From JBBDRW01 sp040905265 (lineage in GTDB: Bacteria > Bacteroidota > Rhodothermia > Balneolales > Balneolaceae), in NCBI GenBank assembly GCA_040905265.1, contig JBBDRW010000177.1, positions 7,961-71,960 of the forward strand: a DNA stretch of 64,000 nucleotides, in the 5' to 3' direction. The notes below the pieces were generated by a model. The model did not search any database and had not been told where the DNA came from. It saw only the letters and a program-made list of their open reading frames with translations. A program made the position numbers and the translations under genes. Of the stretch, positions 1-10,500 are shown in pieces (within the stretch, counting starts at the first letter, position 1; the number at the start of each line of letters is the position of its first letter).

Positions 1-105
1 GTTCAGGCAGGGTTGTTTGAACTGGAGTATCAAACCTGGTACGGATCCGCCGCAATTCAACAGCTCAATGAGATCCACAGCCGCATCAGCAAAGAGAGCC
101 CCTGA
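1..105 (+). CDS. C-terminal end of an unidentified protein (5' truncated by window edge)
   Basis: Reading frame 1 is open from the first base to a TGA stop at 103-105 and gives 34 residues (start VQAGLFELEYQTWYGS, end RISKESP). Nothing in this short tail is diagnostic, so I assign no function. It converges on the GH43 gene that ends at 144, with a small inverted repeat between the two stops. Confidence 0.55.
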   Translation, partial: VQAGLFELEYQTWYGSAAIQQLNEIHSRISKESP

Positions 106-150
106 CAGGTATAGAGTGGTCTCCTGAATTCTATACCCTGCTCTCACTCA
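104..150. repeat. Heptanucleotide-periodic array and inverted repeat between convergent genes
   Basis: GGTATAGA at 108-115 pairs exactly with TCTATACC at 130-137 and could act as a bidirectional terminator. The right side reads in sevens (TGAATTC at 125-131, TATACCC at 132-138, TGCTCTC at 139-145), like the longer arrays elsewhere in the window. The array overlaps the TGA stop of the GH43 gene. Confidence 0.45.
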
Positions 151-1301
151 AACACCGACAGGTCCCACTCTTCATACCACCGGATTACGGGCCGGCCATC
201 TTCGAATTCAATCGGGAGCCATACATAACGGCCGTCAATGGCATTTTGCGGCCGCCACCGGTCGCCCATAAAGATAAAGGCGTCCTCTATCCCCTCAACC
301 GGAAGGATGAATGTGCTTTGTGATTCGAAGGTCGACGACATCTGTTCCTCCGACCCTCTCGCCGGATTTCCAAGAAACGTCCAGGGGCCAAACATATCCT
401 CCGCCATCGCGGAACGGGCGGCATTAGGCGTCCAGCCGGTCGCGCCGGACATAATCAAATAGTAGATACCATCTTTTTTAAAGATTGCGGGAGCTTCATT
501 GTGCCCTCCGGGAAATACCCGAATCCAGCGCCCGGTAAAGTCGGTATAGGTTTCATCCAGCTCGCTGATCATCAGCGTATAATTCTCTTCCGTTGACGTG
601 ATGTGATAGGCTGTCCCGTCGTCATCCACAAAAAGAGTCATGTCCCGCGACATCTGCCCGCCTTCAAAATCCCGGATGGTAAAGACTCCCTCTTCAATCG
701 CTCTTCTCCGGTACTCTCTGTCTTCGTCCATTCTCTCCTCGTCATAGTCAGCCTGCTTCTGCTCTTCGGTAAAATTCTCGGGCCAGACGCCGGCATGCGG
801 ACGAAGGCTCCGGATATACTCATAAGGGCCGGTCACATGATCTGAAACAGCCAGAGCAGTCCGGGCGGCCCTGTACCCCTGCCCGTAGAGCTCCAGATGA
901 AACCACATCACAAACTGCTCTGTCTCCGGATTGTAAATTACTTTGGGCCGTTCAATGACCGAACCGGCCCGGACCTCGCTGGTCGTATCGGTCTCGACTG
1001 CCAGGGCGATCCCTTCGTCAGTCCAGTTATAAAGATCCTCGGAAGAGTAGACATGAACCCCGACATTGGCCCGGTTCCCGCCACTCCCATCGGTTTTGTG
1101 CTCCCCGAACCAGTAGTACGTTCCCTCATGATGGAGAAACCCGCCGCCGTGAGCATTGATGTGAACACCGTTGTTATCCGGCCAGATCTCACCGGGAATA
1201 AAACGATCCCGATCCTGGCTGTGTGCTGTGTTGAGAAACGAAGGAACGATGAGTAACAGGATGCCAGACAGTAATAATATAGCGTTGGTTCGATTCTTCA
1301 T
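144..1301 (-). CDS. Glycoside hydrolase family 43, exo-beta-1,3-galactanase-like, exported
   Basis: Likely an exported GH43 enzyme that trims galactan main chains from the end. I chose the ATG at 1301 because the protein then begins MKNRTNAILLL with a clear signal peptide ending near AHSQ. The longer frame adds 15 non-signal residues. The single five-bladed propeller opens with INAHGGGF and YYWFGEHK, then shows IERPKVIYN (candidate catalytic acid) and SRDMTLFVDDDG (candidate Asp modulator). The usual GH43 Asp-Pro base motif of the first blade is absent. That is known for subfamily 24-type exo-beta-1,3-galactanases, so the missing base supports the substrate call (inference). It is the last gene of symporter-galK-galT-GH43, so the released sugar is probably galactose. 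The subfamily is uncertain: 24 or 34. Confidence 0.8.
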   Translation of the reverse strand: MKNRTNAILLLSGILLLIVPSFLNTAHSQDRDRFIPGEIWPDNNGVHINAHGGGFLHHEGTYYWFGEHKTDGSGGNRANVGVHVYSSEDLYNWTDEGIALAVETDTTSEVRAGSVIERPKVIYNPETEQFVMWFHLELYGQGYRAARTALAVSDHVTGPYEYIRSLRPHAGVWPENFTEEQKQADYDEERMDEDREYRRRAIEEGVFTIRDFEGGQMSRDMTLFVDDDGTAYHITSTEENYTLMISELDETYTDFTGRWIRVFPGGHNEAPAIFKKDGIYYLIMSGATGWTPNAARSAMAEDMFGPWTFLGNPARGSEEQMSSTFESQSTFILPVEGIEDAFIFMGDRWRPQNAIDGRYVWLPIEFEDGRPVIRWYEEWDLSVFE

Positions 1302-1440
1302 AGGTATTGGTTTTACAGGTTCAATGAATCGTGATTGTATGTGCACGTCAGGATGAAAATTGATTGTACTGTTCAGAGTTCAAAAAAAGGATCTCAATGT
1401 AGAGGCTTTGAAAAACCAGTACAAAACCTTTTGGGTCTGG

Positions 1441-2490
1441 CTATCCTTTATAGTGCCGATCCGGCAGCCCCCGCAGCAGCTCTGCGCTCGACTCGGCGGT
1501 AATATCCCGTTGCGGGCTGGCGAGCATCTCGTAGCCTACCCGGAACTTCTTTACCGTAGCCGAGCGGAGTAGCGGCGGGTAAAAATGCACGTGAAAGTGC
1601 CATTCGGGATGCTCTTCCCCATCCGTCGGTGCCGGATGAAACCCGGCCGAATAGGGAAAGGAGATCCGGAAGATATTGTCATACCGTATGGTAAGGCGCC
1701 GGATCATGTCGGCCAGAGAACGCTTCTCACCAGCCGTCATGTCGGTGAACCGCCCGAAGGAACGGCGTGAGACCACCAGAGTCTCAAATGGCCAGAAAGC
1801 CCAGAACGGGACGAGCGCAACAAAGTCTTCGTTCTCAAGGACGATTCGCTCTCCCTCCTTCAACTCCAGGTCGAGGTAGTCTCCCAACAACGTCCTGCCG
1901 TGTTCGCGATAGTAGTGATGTTGCTGCTCCAGCTCCTTCCTTGGCTCGTCCGGCAGGGTCTGCTGCGCCCAGATCTGCCCGTGGGGGTGCGGGTTACTGC
2001 ATCCCATCACCTCACCCTTGTTTTCAAAGATCTGGACATAGTTGATAAAGGGTTTTGCACCCAGATCCCGGTACTGCTCCGTCCAGAGCCCGACAACCTC
2101 CTCCACCTCCTCCTGCGACATCTGCGGGAGCGTCAGGTCGTGCCGGGGAGAGAAACAGATGACCCGGCAGATTCCCTTCTCGGTATGGGACACCAGAAGC
2201 CCATTTTTGTCATAGCTGGCAGCATTTGTATCGGGTTTCAGGGCGCTGAAGTCGTTGTCAAAGACAAAGGTAGAGTCATAGACGGGATTCACCTTCCCGC
2301 CGGCACGGCTGTTTCCGGGACAGAGATAACAATCCGGGTCATACTCCGGTTTCTCCTCCCCGGCTGTCTCCTCTTCTTGTCCCTGCCAGGGGCGTTTGGT
2401 ACGGTGCGGGGAGACCTGTACCCATTCACCGGTAAGTATATTCTTTCTCCTGTGCGGCTCTTCAGAAAAGTCAATAGAAGAATTACTCAT
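1441..2490 (-). CDS. galT: Galactose-1-phosphate uridylyltransferase
   Basis: Second Leloir enzyme: it exchanges UDP-glucose and galactose-1-phosphate to give UDP-galactose and glucose-1-phosphate in the cytoplasm. The 349 residues match the family length. Zinc-site cysteines appear in DCYLCPGN (about C54 and C57). The active site [11 protein letters not shown] has the His-Pro-His triad with the nucleophilic His near residue 170. The late [13 protein letters not shown] motif is intact. The start overlaps the galK stop by 8 bp, a sign of translational coupling. No epimerase (galE) or mutarotase is in the window, so those steps must be encoded elsewhere. Confidence 0.96.
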   Translation of the reverse strand: MSNSSIDFSEEPHRRKNILTGEWVQVSPHRTKRPWQGQEEETAGEEKPEYDPDCYLCPGNSRAGGKVNPVYDSTFVFDNDFSALKPDTNAASYDKNGLLVSHTEKGICRVICFSPRHDLTLPQMSQEEVEEVVGLWTEQYRDLGAKPFINYVQIFENKGEVMGCSNPHPHGQIWAQQTLPDEPRKELEQQHHYYREHGRTLLGDYLDLELKEGERIVLENEDFVALVPFWAFWPFETLVVSRRSFGRFTDMTAGEKRSLADMIRRLTIRYDNIFRISFPYSAGFHPAPTDGEEHPEWHFHVHFYPPLLRSATVKKFRVGYEMLASPQRDITAESSAELLRGLPDRHYKG

Positions 2491-3673
2491 CGCTCATTGG
2501 TACTTTGTGGTTTGATGGAATGATCCGTGTTCCCGCTCCGATCGTAACAACGTGGATATCAGGAGTCTCACCGGTCTTCTCCCCGTATACCGCAGTGAGT
2601 TCGTTCGAAACCCGCTCCACACCGGATGCCGGAACCAAATTGATGGTACAGCCACCGAAACCGCCACCCATCATACGGGCTCCCAATACGTCATCCATCT
2701 TTTCAGTGGCCTCAACCAGAATATCCAGCTCCCGGCAACTCACTTCATAGAGATCCCTCAACCCGTAATGAGACTCATACATCCGTTGACCAAACGACGC
2801 GAGATCACCCTTCTCCAGGTCATCGCAACCGGCAAGTACGCGCTGATTCTCTTCCACGACATACCGGCATCGGTTATAGACGATCTGGCTCATCTCTCCC
2901 CTGCACTCTTCCAGCATGGGACGGGTTACATCCCTCAGGGATTTTATACTTGAATCACACGTTTTCAGAATGGACACCCCCTCTTCGCACTGCTTTCTCC
3001 GCACGTTGTATTTCGATGTCGCGAGCTCCCGCCGGACGTTGGTATCTACCAACAGAACCCGTGTATCGTTACATTCAAAGGGTACATGCAGATAGTTCAG
3101 AGTACGGCAGTCAAGACGAATCACCTGCTCCAGTTCGCCATATACGTTTGCGAACTGATCCATGATACCACACTGCACCCCGACAAATTCATTTTCAGCT
3201 TTCTGGGCAAGCCTGACCCGCTCCAGTTTGGGGAGTTTCCACTCATACAGTTCGGAGAGGCCGAGGATTACAGCACCCTCCAGGGCAGCGGATGAGGAGA
3301 GGCCCGCCCCGATCGGGATATCTCCGCCAAACAGACAGTCGAATCCCCCAATCTCTTTTCCGGCGCTTTGTAGTTGTTCGATACAACCGAGAATATAGTC
3401 TGGCCATCGCTGAGGGCTCTTTTTCAGCTTCTCTCTCAGATTACATTCATACGAGGCATTCATATCGAGAGCGTACAGCTGTATTTTGTCCAGGCCGTTT
3501 GGAGCGATGGCAAGCCAGATTGACTTGTCAATGGCGGCCGGCAGAACAAACCCTTCATTGTAATCCGTATGCTCCCCTATCAGGTTGATCCGCCCTGGTG
3601 AAGCGACCAGTAATGGCGCACCGCCAAAACGATTCACAAACTCTTGATATACGTAACCCGGATCGGTATTCAT
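2483..3673 (-). CDS. galK: Galactokinase
   Basis: Phosphorylates alpha-D-galactose to galactose-1-phosphate with ATP (GHMP kinase family, cytoplasmic). All three signatures are present: the sugar-binding [17 protein letters not shown] near the N terminus, the ATP-binding [13 protein letters not shown], and the C-terminal [13 protein letters not shown]. The length of 396 residues is normal. It lies 82 bp downstream of the symporter and overlaps galT by 8 bp, so import, phosphorylation and uridylyl transfer are probably one transcript. Confidence 0.97.
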   Translation of the reverse strand: MNTDPGYVYQEFVNRFGGAPLLVASPGRINLIGEHTDYNEGFVLPAAIDKSIWLAIAPNGLDKIQLYALDMNASYECNLREKLKKSPQRWPDYILGCIEQLQSAGKEIGGFDCLFGGDIPIGAGLSSSAALEGAVILGLSELYEWKLPKLERVRLAQKAENEFVGVQCGIMDQFANVYGELEQVIRLDCRTLNYLHVPFECNDTRVLLVDTNVRRELATSKYNVRRKQCEEGVSILKTCDSSIKSLRDVTRPMLEECRGEMSQIVYNRCRYVVEENQRVLAGCDDLEKGDLASFGQRMYESHYGLRDLYEVSCRELDILVEATEKMDDVLGARMMGGGFGGCTINLVPASGVERVSNELTAVYGEKTGETPDIHVVTIGAGTRIIPSNHKVPMSDE

Positions 3674-3720
3674 AAAACCTTAAAAAAATTAAACCTGCTT
3701 ATATGAAGTCACCACCCTTC

Positions 3721-3755
3721 TGACTCCCTACTCCTGAATTCTGAATTCTAATAAA
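3721..3755. repeat. Heptanucleotide array downstream of the symporter stop
   Basis: Five consecutive sevens can be read: TGACTCC, CTACTCC, TGAATTC, TGAATTC, TAATAAA. The array fills the gap between the symporter stop (3756) and the galK start (3673). It is the same family as the arrays at 18454, 24765, 44372 and 49935. Confidence 0.65.
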
Positions 3756-5315
3756 TCACCAGAACAGTATATAAAGTACCGCCAGAATTGCACACACGCC
3801 GATCGATCCGACATTAAAGACGGTACCGGTGTGAAACAGCTCCTTGCGAAACTCAATAGCTTTCGGATCTTTCCCGCCGTTCTCCCAAAGTGAAATACCA
3901 ACCATCACTACACAAAGAATCAGAAAAACGATTCCCATCCGGTCGAGGAACGGCAGTACCGGAAAGAGCCATTTGAACAAGAATGAGAGAGGAATTGTAA
4001 GGACCGCCGCCCAGAGTGCACCGTTGGATGTAGCCCTTTTCCAATAGAGTCCCAACAGGAAGATCGCCACCACTCCCGGGCTCACAAATCCGGTAAACTC
4101 CTGAATAAACTGGAACGCCTGCCCGAAGTTCTCAAGCAGCGGCGCGACCATCACCGCCAGGGCGAGAGCTACAAAACTCATAATACGCCCGACCCGCACC
4201 AGCTTTTTCTCAGAAGCATCCTTTTTTACATGGATTTTGTAGAGATCGAGAGTAAAAATCGTAGAGGTGCTATTGGTCATTGAACTGAGTGACGAAGCGA
4301 TCGCCGCAATCAGTGCTGCAAAAGCCAGCCCCCGGAATCCGGAGACGACAAATTCATTCAAAAGCCAGGGATAGGCTTCATCCGGCCGAAGCAGATCTAC
4401 ACCATATCCGAATGCGATAATTCCGGGAATCACCACAATGACCGGCATTAACAATTTCAGATAAGCAGCAAACATCACACCTTTTTGAGCTTCACTCAGG
4501 CTCTTTGCAGCAAGTGCACGCTGAATAATATACTGGTTGCATCCCCAGTAGCTGATATTGGCAATCCACAACCCGCCGATAATCACCCCGATCCCGGGCA
4601 GTTCCTGAAAGTGGGGGCTGGACCGGTCGATGATCATCTCAAACTTATCCGGAACTTGCTGCATCAGGTCGACAAAGCCTGCAATAGCTCCTCCGCCATC
4701 ACTAAATGCATTCAGAGCGAGCCAGGTGGTTAGCAGCCCTCCCAACACAAGGAAAAAGACCTGAATCACATCAGTAAAGGCAACCGCATTGAGGCCGCCG
4801 TAGATGGTATAGATAGCGGAAAAGACTGCCAGGCCAAGAATTCCGTACCGGAGATCGATTCCCATAATCGTCTCCAGGCTCAGGGCCCCCAGGTAGAGAA
4901 CCGATGTCAGATTCACAAATATGTAGACCAAAATCCAGAAGACCGCCAGGCTGGCCCGAACCCGCTCATCAAACCGGTTCTCCAGAAACTGCGGCATCGT
5001 ATAGATTCCTTTCTCCAGAAAGATCGGCAGCATAAACTTGGCGACAAGGATGAGTGTAAGCGCTGCCATCCATTCATAACTCGCAATGGCAAGCCCGATC
5101 ACATACCCGGAACCGGACATTCCAATCATCTGCTCCGCCGAGATATTGGCCGCAATCAGCGAGGTCCCGACCGCCCACCAGGGGAGAGATTTGCTTGCCA
5201 GAAAGTACCCTTCCGAATCGCCGGTACCTTTCCGTTTTGCGATGATCAGCCCCAGGCCAAGGATGATAAAACAGTACCCGAAGAATACAATGAAGTCAAT
5301 CGTTGAAAATTGCAT
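3756..5315 (-). CDS. Sodium:solute symporter (SSS/SGLT family), probable galactose importer
   Basis: Inner-membrane sodium-coupled sugar importer of 519 residues. The hydrophobic segments fit the 13-14 helices of the SGLT type. Seen motifs include the early SLIAANISAEQMIGMSGSGY, YTIYGGLNAVAFTDVIQVFF and SSLSSMTNSTSTIFTLDLY, all typical of vSGLT-like galactose/glucose transporters. It is the first gene of the galK-galT-GH43 cluster, and a perfect 18-bp LacI-type palindrome sits 69-86 bp before the start. Galactose as substrate is inferred from this context. The family also takes glucose and myo-inositol. Confidence 0.88.
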   Translation of the reverse strand: MQFSTIDFIVFFGYCFIILGLGLIIAKRKGTGDSEGYFLASKSLPWWAVGTSLIAANISAEQMIGMSGSGYVIGLAIASYEWMAALTLILVAKFMLPIFLEKGIYTMPQFLENRFDERVRASLAVFWILVYIFVNLTSVLYLGALSLETIMGIDLRYGILGLAVFSAIYTIYGGLNAVAFTDVIQVFFLVLGGLLTTWLALNAFSDGGGAIAGFVDLMQQVPDKFEMIIDRSSPHFQELPGIGVIIGGLWIANISYWGCNQYIIQRALAAKSLSEAQKGVMFAAYLKLLMPVIVVIPGIIAFGYGVDLLRPDEAYPWLLNEFVVSGFRGLAFAALIAAIASSLSSMTNSTSTIFTLDLYKIHVKKDASEKKLVRVGRIMSFVALALAVMVAPLLENFGQAFQFIQEFTGFVSPGVVAIFLLGLYWKRATSNGALWAAVLTIPLSFLFKWLFPVLPFLDRMGIVFLILCVVMVGISLWENGGKDPKAIEFRKELFHTGTVFNVGSIGVCAILAVLYILFW

Positions 5316-5383
5316 ACAGTCGTTTCGTTAAATTCAGCCCCAGGATGGATATTTCCCCAACCAATCACCCAAATATCGGTGAA

Positions 5384-5401
5384 GTTGTTATCGATAACAA
5401 C
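5384..5401. promoter_or_regulatory. LacI-family operator upstream of the symporter-gal operon
   Basis: GTTGTTATCGATAACAAC is a perfect 18-bp palindrome centred on CG, the usual shape of LacI-family operators. It matches the window consensus TTGNTAACGNTACCAA seen before SusC1, the GH30 gene and SusC2. The LacI regulator encoded at 26818-27858 is the only candidate ligand-binding repressor in view (inference). Confidence 0.7.
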
Positions 5402-5510
5402 CCAAAATAGTACAGAATTGATTTTTTTCAAGCCAATCTGTACGCTTTCTGACTTCCTTCGTTCCGCAACACAGATACTCTGTCAGGCCAACTCCAATGA
5501 ATGGTTATAA

Positions 5511-5546
5511 AAAAACTGCCGGCCGTTGTAGCGGTCGGCAGTTTTT
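5511..5546 (-). terminator. Strong hairpin terminator after susD1
   Basis: AAAAACTGCCGGCCG (5511-5525) pairs with CGGTCGGCAGTTTTT (5532-5546) around a 6-base loop, with one wobble. A-tracts and T-tracts lie on both sides, so it can work in either direction. It separates SusC1-SusD1 from the symporter promoter. Confidence 0.85.
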
Positions 5547-5631
5547 CAGGAAAGGTATTATGTCGTGCCAACCATCAAATGGTTAACACCACACCAGCCA
5601 GACTTACATCATTCTGACTGGATTCAGACAA

Positions 5632-7392
5632 TCAGTATCCAGGATTCTGCACCAGTGCCTGGTTCCTGTTCATTTCATCCTGATCGATCGGGAAGAAATA
5701 GAACGATTCGTTCCAGCTTCGGTTCTGAACATGACGGGTCGGATCGTAGGAGTAGTTGGAGTAGGTACTTCTGTCTTGTTGGTCTGCCGCATCCACCTCG
5801 ATCAGGATACCCTCAGCATCGTGATAGACTTCCGGAGCAATTTCCCATCTCCGGACGTCGAAGAACCGGGAATCTTCCAGGAAGAGCTCCACCCGTCTTT
5901 CATTTCGATACCGTTCTACCAGAGCCTCACCGCTCTCTGTAATCGGCGGCATATCCGCGCGCTCCCGAATCATGTTGAGCACACGACGCGCCTCCACTTC
6001 ATCTCCCAGCTCGATCTGTGCTTCTGCATAGTTCATCAGCATTTCCGTATATCGGAATACCGGCCAGGGATGCTCCGGACGGGTTTGTACCGGAATGGTA
6101 TCATCGATAAACTTTCGCATGTAGTACCCGGTATAGGATCCGTTCCAATCTTCAATGGGCCCCTGTCGTGTATCTACACCAGCAACCGTTCCGTCCGGGG
6201 TATTAATGTCCAGAGCCGTTTGTACATGCCCTGTCTGATCATAGGGTTGCCGCGCTCCGGGAGGATCTACAAACGGTGCACCGTCATAGAGAATGGATGC
6301 ATAGAATCGCGGATCACGAACCTGCTCTCCACTTACAACCCCAAACGGGTCGGCTGCATGTTCCGGATTGTTCCAGTCAAACGGCGTACCGTCCGCCATC
6401 TCGTAGGCGTCAACCATCGACTGAAGCGGAGTGTTTCCGCCCCACGCGGAATAGCCGTTCGGGCCATTCACCAGGTTTGGCAGAAACGTATCATGCCAAT
6501 CTCTGGAGCCGACAAAATATCGGTTCATGATCGTCTCTTCGTGTCGGCCATTGGTAAGAAAGATATTCTGGTAGTTGCGAACCGGATCTTCATCCTGATC
6601 GTATAGCTCATACCCGAGTGCCATCACCTCCTGGCAAGCATTGCGGGCTTCTGTCCAGCGATCCTGCTGGCTGCCGGACGCGTAACCGGTTAGTTCACTG
6701 ACCGGGTCGGCATACAGGTCGCTGGCGGCGTGTGTCAGAATCCTGCATTTGATTGCAAGAGCGGCTCCCTGGTTCGCGCGGCCAAGTTCTCTTGGCTCAA
6801 GCGGCAGAAGGGCTTCTGCACGGTCGGCCTCTTCAACTACGAAATTGACAACCTCCTCAAAGGTATTCCGTGGGACCTGAAGCTCTTCACCCACAGTCTG
6901 CGGCTCCAGGATCAATGGTACACCGCCATACGCACGCAACAGGTTGTGGTAGAAGAAAGCCCTCAGGAAGTGAGTTTCACCTTGTACATGTTGCTTGAGT
7001 TCATCGCTGATATCGGCTGTTTCGATATTCTCCAGGATGATATTGGCATTCCTGATCCCGGCATAGAGAGGATCCCAGGAAAATGTGGCGAAATCCCCGC
7101 CGCCCCAACGCCCCATATTGCTCGGGCCCCCGTTGCCCATCGTCCAGAGAAAGGTCCCCTGATCGTGGACAAACTGGGCATCATCGACAAGAGTTGCCAG
7201 TTTCGAACCGCCGAGTGTATGATGCATACTTCTATATACATCCGACAGAAAAAGTTCAACAAGTGCAGGATCCTGCCAGACGGCATCATCAGATATCTCA
7301 TCCTGCGGGCTGAGTTCCAGCATATCGTCACAGGCACCGGCCACAAGGATCAGTGCAAGGACTACAAGTAGTTTAGATGTTATGTTCTTCAT
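5632..7392 (-). CDS. SusD/RagB-family glycan-binding lipoprotein 1
   Basis: Outer-membrane surface lipoprotein that captures oligosaccharides and caps the SusC channel. The signal ends in the lipobox VAGAC with the lipidated Cys at residue 21. The 586 residues carry the SusD hallmarks: DEISDDAVWQDPALVELFLSD near the N terminus, GETHFLRAFFYHNLLRAYGG in the TPR-like core, and RNERRVELFLEDSRFFDVRRW near the C terminus. It follows SusC1 by 108 bp and is followed by a terminator. The substrate is probably galactan-derived oligosaccharide, inferred from the surrounding GH30, GH2 and GH43 genes. It closely resembles SusD2 at 35944-37728. Confidence 0.95.
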   Translation of the reverse strand: MKNITSKLLVVLALILVAGACDDMLELSPQDEISDDAVWQDPALVELFLSDVYRSMHHTLGGSKLATLVDDAQFVHDQGTFLWTMGNGGPSNMGRWGGGDFATFSWDPLYAGIRNANIILENIETADISDELKQHVQGETHFLRAFFYHNLLRAYGGVPLILEPQTVGEELQVPRNTFEEVVNFVVEEADRAEALLPLEPRELGRANQGAALAIKCRILTHAASDLYADPVSELTGYASGSQQDRWTEARNACQEVMALGYELYDQDEDPVRNYQNIFLTNGRHEETIMNRYFVGSRDWHDTFLPNLVNGPNGYSAWGGNTPLQSMVDAYEMADGTPFDWNNPEHAADPFGVVSGEQVRDPRFYASILYDGAPFVDPPGARQPYDQTGHVQTALDINTPDGTVAGVDTRQGPIEDWNGSYTGYYMRKFIDDTIPVQTRPEHPWPVFRYTEMLMNYAEAQIELGDEVEARRVLNMIRERADMPPITESGEALVERYRNERRVELFLEDSRFFDVRRWEIAPEVYHDAEGILIEVDAADQQDRSTYSNYSYDPTRHVQNRSWNESFYFFPIDQDEMNRNQALVQNPGY

Positions 7393-7500
7393 GGTTTCTT
7401 CGTTTTATGAAATTTTAGACGATTACTCTCCTGGAGTCAAACAACTCTGACCCTGATTCGAACGGGAATTGTACCGGTCGATCCAGGGCAGAGCCATTCG

Positions 7501-10500
7501 TTAAAACGACATGGAGAGTCCCAGGTTGAAAATTCGTTTCTGGGGATAGTACGCTCCCCTCCCTTCCCTGGCTTCCGGATCCATCGGGAAATCAGAAAAC
7601 GTCAGGAGATTGAACCCGTTCGCATAGACGCGAAGTCTCTGAAGGCCCACACCGCTGGCTATGTTTGCCGGCAGGTTGTACCCGACCTCCACATTTTTCA
7701 GCCGAATGTAGTCAGTACTTCTCCGGAAGTAGGTATTCTGGTTTGCAATCCAGTACTCTTGGGTACGCTGAAATGCCCTTGGGCCGGAAGCGTCAGGGTT
7801 GTCCGGAGTCCATCGATTTTCAGCAAAATCCTGCATATAGTTCCCGAAATCGCCCGACTCCGTCCGGATGTTCTGGGCCGCACCTGCCGCACCCTGAAAT
7901 AAAAGAGTGAAGTCAAACGCTTTGTACTGTCCGCTGATATTCAGGCCGCCCGACCAGGTAGGTATTTCGGTTCTCTCATCCCGGATCCGGTCATCGGCAT
8001 CAATGATACCGTCCCCGTTTACATCCCGGAATATCAGGTCGCCTGCCCGTGCACCGGGAAAGCTTGGCATACTCTCTACGTGCGCCTGATCACGAAACAC
8101 GCCGATTGCGTCATAGACAAGAGGCGATTCCATCATTCTGCCGGTGGACTGCTGATGATCGGGTGCTCCCGCAGGTTCGTCCCAAAAGACAATCTCGTTG
8201 GTCGCATAGCCGCCGTTCAGGCTCACGTCAAGCATCAGATTGTTTGTGAGCTGGTTTCTCCAGCTAATGTTACCGTCAAATCCATACGATTTGACTTCCC
8301 CGATATTTTCCCGTGGAAGATCGATTCCGGATGAATTCGGAACGGATGCATTTCTCCACCATAAGATATCCGTTCTTCTTTCATTAAAATAGTCCACCTC
8401 CAGAGATACCCGATTGTTCAGGATGGTCGCTTCAATACCTGTATTGAACTGATTGGCGACCTCCCACGTCACATTCGGGTTCGGTGTACGCCCCGGAGAG
8501 ATGCTCTGTCGGATGTTATTTACATCAAATATATACCCTCCACCGAACGAGTAGGTGTTCAGAAACTGCCACGGTTCAATCCTGTCATTTCCCGTCTGGC
8601 CGAGCGATGCACGCAACTTGAGCTCGTCAAAGAAGTCAGTGGCATTTGAAAACCAATCTTCCTGGGTCAATCTCCATGCAACAGATAGTGACGGGAAAAA
8701 TCCGAATCGTTCCCCTTTCGGGAATATGTAGGAACCGTCATACCGGGCAATCGCTTCCACCATATATTTGCTCTGGTAATTGTAATTGATCCGGCTGAAG
8801 AAATTCAGGCGCGCTGTTTCATTTCCGCTTCCACCTATACTTTGCTGCTCCTCACCTCCCATATCGAGATGTTCAATCTGCATGGTTGGGAAGAATCGCC
8901 GATAGGCAGTAAACCCTTCGCTTTCCGAGATCTGACGCTCCGCGCCGAGCAGGATTGCAAACGAGTGATTCTCCAGATCCTGTTCATACCTTCCGACAAC
9001 ATTTAAGAGAACATCATAATTCTCATCGGACCACTGCCGCAGTTCAGCATCTTGCTGGGGCGTAACACTTGAATGAAACGTACGGTCGCCGTTACTGTCA
9101 AATCCGGTCCAGTCATACAGTGTCCACGGCGTATGCCACCGTTTCTGCAGCTGGAAATCCTTATCATAGTTGGCGGTTCCGGTAAAGGAGAGCCCTTCAA
9201 CACTTGGTATCTCCACATCAAGGCTCAGCCGGGTTTGAAAATAGTAACGGCCATCTTTGTGATACCCGGTGGCATCGGTACCGGTGACAACCGGGTTCAC
9301 GCCATTCTCAACCTCGGGTGCAGGCAAACCATTCGGCCAGAACGCGTGTTCATGAGGTTTTCCTCTCATGAGCATCCGAAATGTCTCCGTAACACTGGAG
9401 GTCGGGTTTCTGCGGTCTTCATAGCGGCCCAAAACATCAAAGGAGAGTCCTATGTAGTCGCTCAGTTCTCCATCCAGGTTACTTCGGAAACTATACTCAT
9501 TGTACCGGGTAGAGCTGTTTCTGAAGTATCCATCTTCCGTCAGCCCGTTAAAGGAGAGGCGGTATCGAAAATCCTCGCTGCCGCCTGAAACAGAGAAATC
9601 AGCTCTGGTTTGGTAGGACGCCGGTTTCAGTGCTTCATTAAACCAGTCGGTGTCAGGACAGTTCCACAAATCAGACCCATCTGCATGGCACTGGATCTCC
9701 TCCGCGGTAAAGCGGTCTCCCAGGCCCGCATAGTTGTCGATCTCATTGAGCATCGTCATATAGGTTGCCGCGTCCGCCATCTCGGGAACACGGGTCGGCT
9801 GGTTAAACCCCTGGTTGATATCAAGATTAAACTGGGGTGCGCCTGTCTGGCCGCGTTTTGTTGTGATCAGGATAACACCGTTGGCCGCCCTTGATCCATA
9901 AATGGCCGCGGAAGCGTCCTTGAGTACGGAGATGCTTTCGATATCTCTCGGGTTGATCCGATCCAGCCCGCCGGACCGGTCAGGGACTCCGTCAATCACA
10001 ATCAGCGGGCTGTTGTTGTTGAGTGTGCTGTTCCCGCGAATCCGGAGTGTCGCGCCATCCGCTCCCGGCTGGCCACTCTCATTGACCGTGATAAGGCCGG
10101 GAAGCTGGCCGGTCAGTGCATTCGCCATATTTGAAACGGGTACACGCTCCATCCGTTCACCGGAAACAGAGCTGACCGATCCGGAGAGGGTTTCTCGCGT
10201 CTGGGTACCGTACCCGACGACCACAACCTCTGCACCGCCTATAACTTGTACGGACAAAGCTACATCAATCTCCGAGCGGCCTTCAACCGCAATTGTCTGG
10301 GCTTCGAAACCGACATAGGAATATTGCAGTTCGACATCCAGGCTTGGCACATCCAGTTCATAGGTGCCATCAAGCGTTGTGATTGTACCGATATCCGGTT
10401 GTCCTACAACGACAACGTTCACTCCCGGCAATGTCTCACCGGAAACGGCATCCGTTACCGTACCGGTGACTGTCTGTCCCTGGATGACCCCGGCAGTACC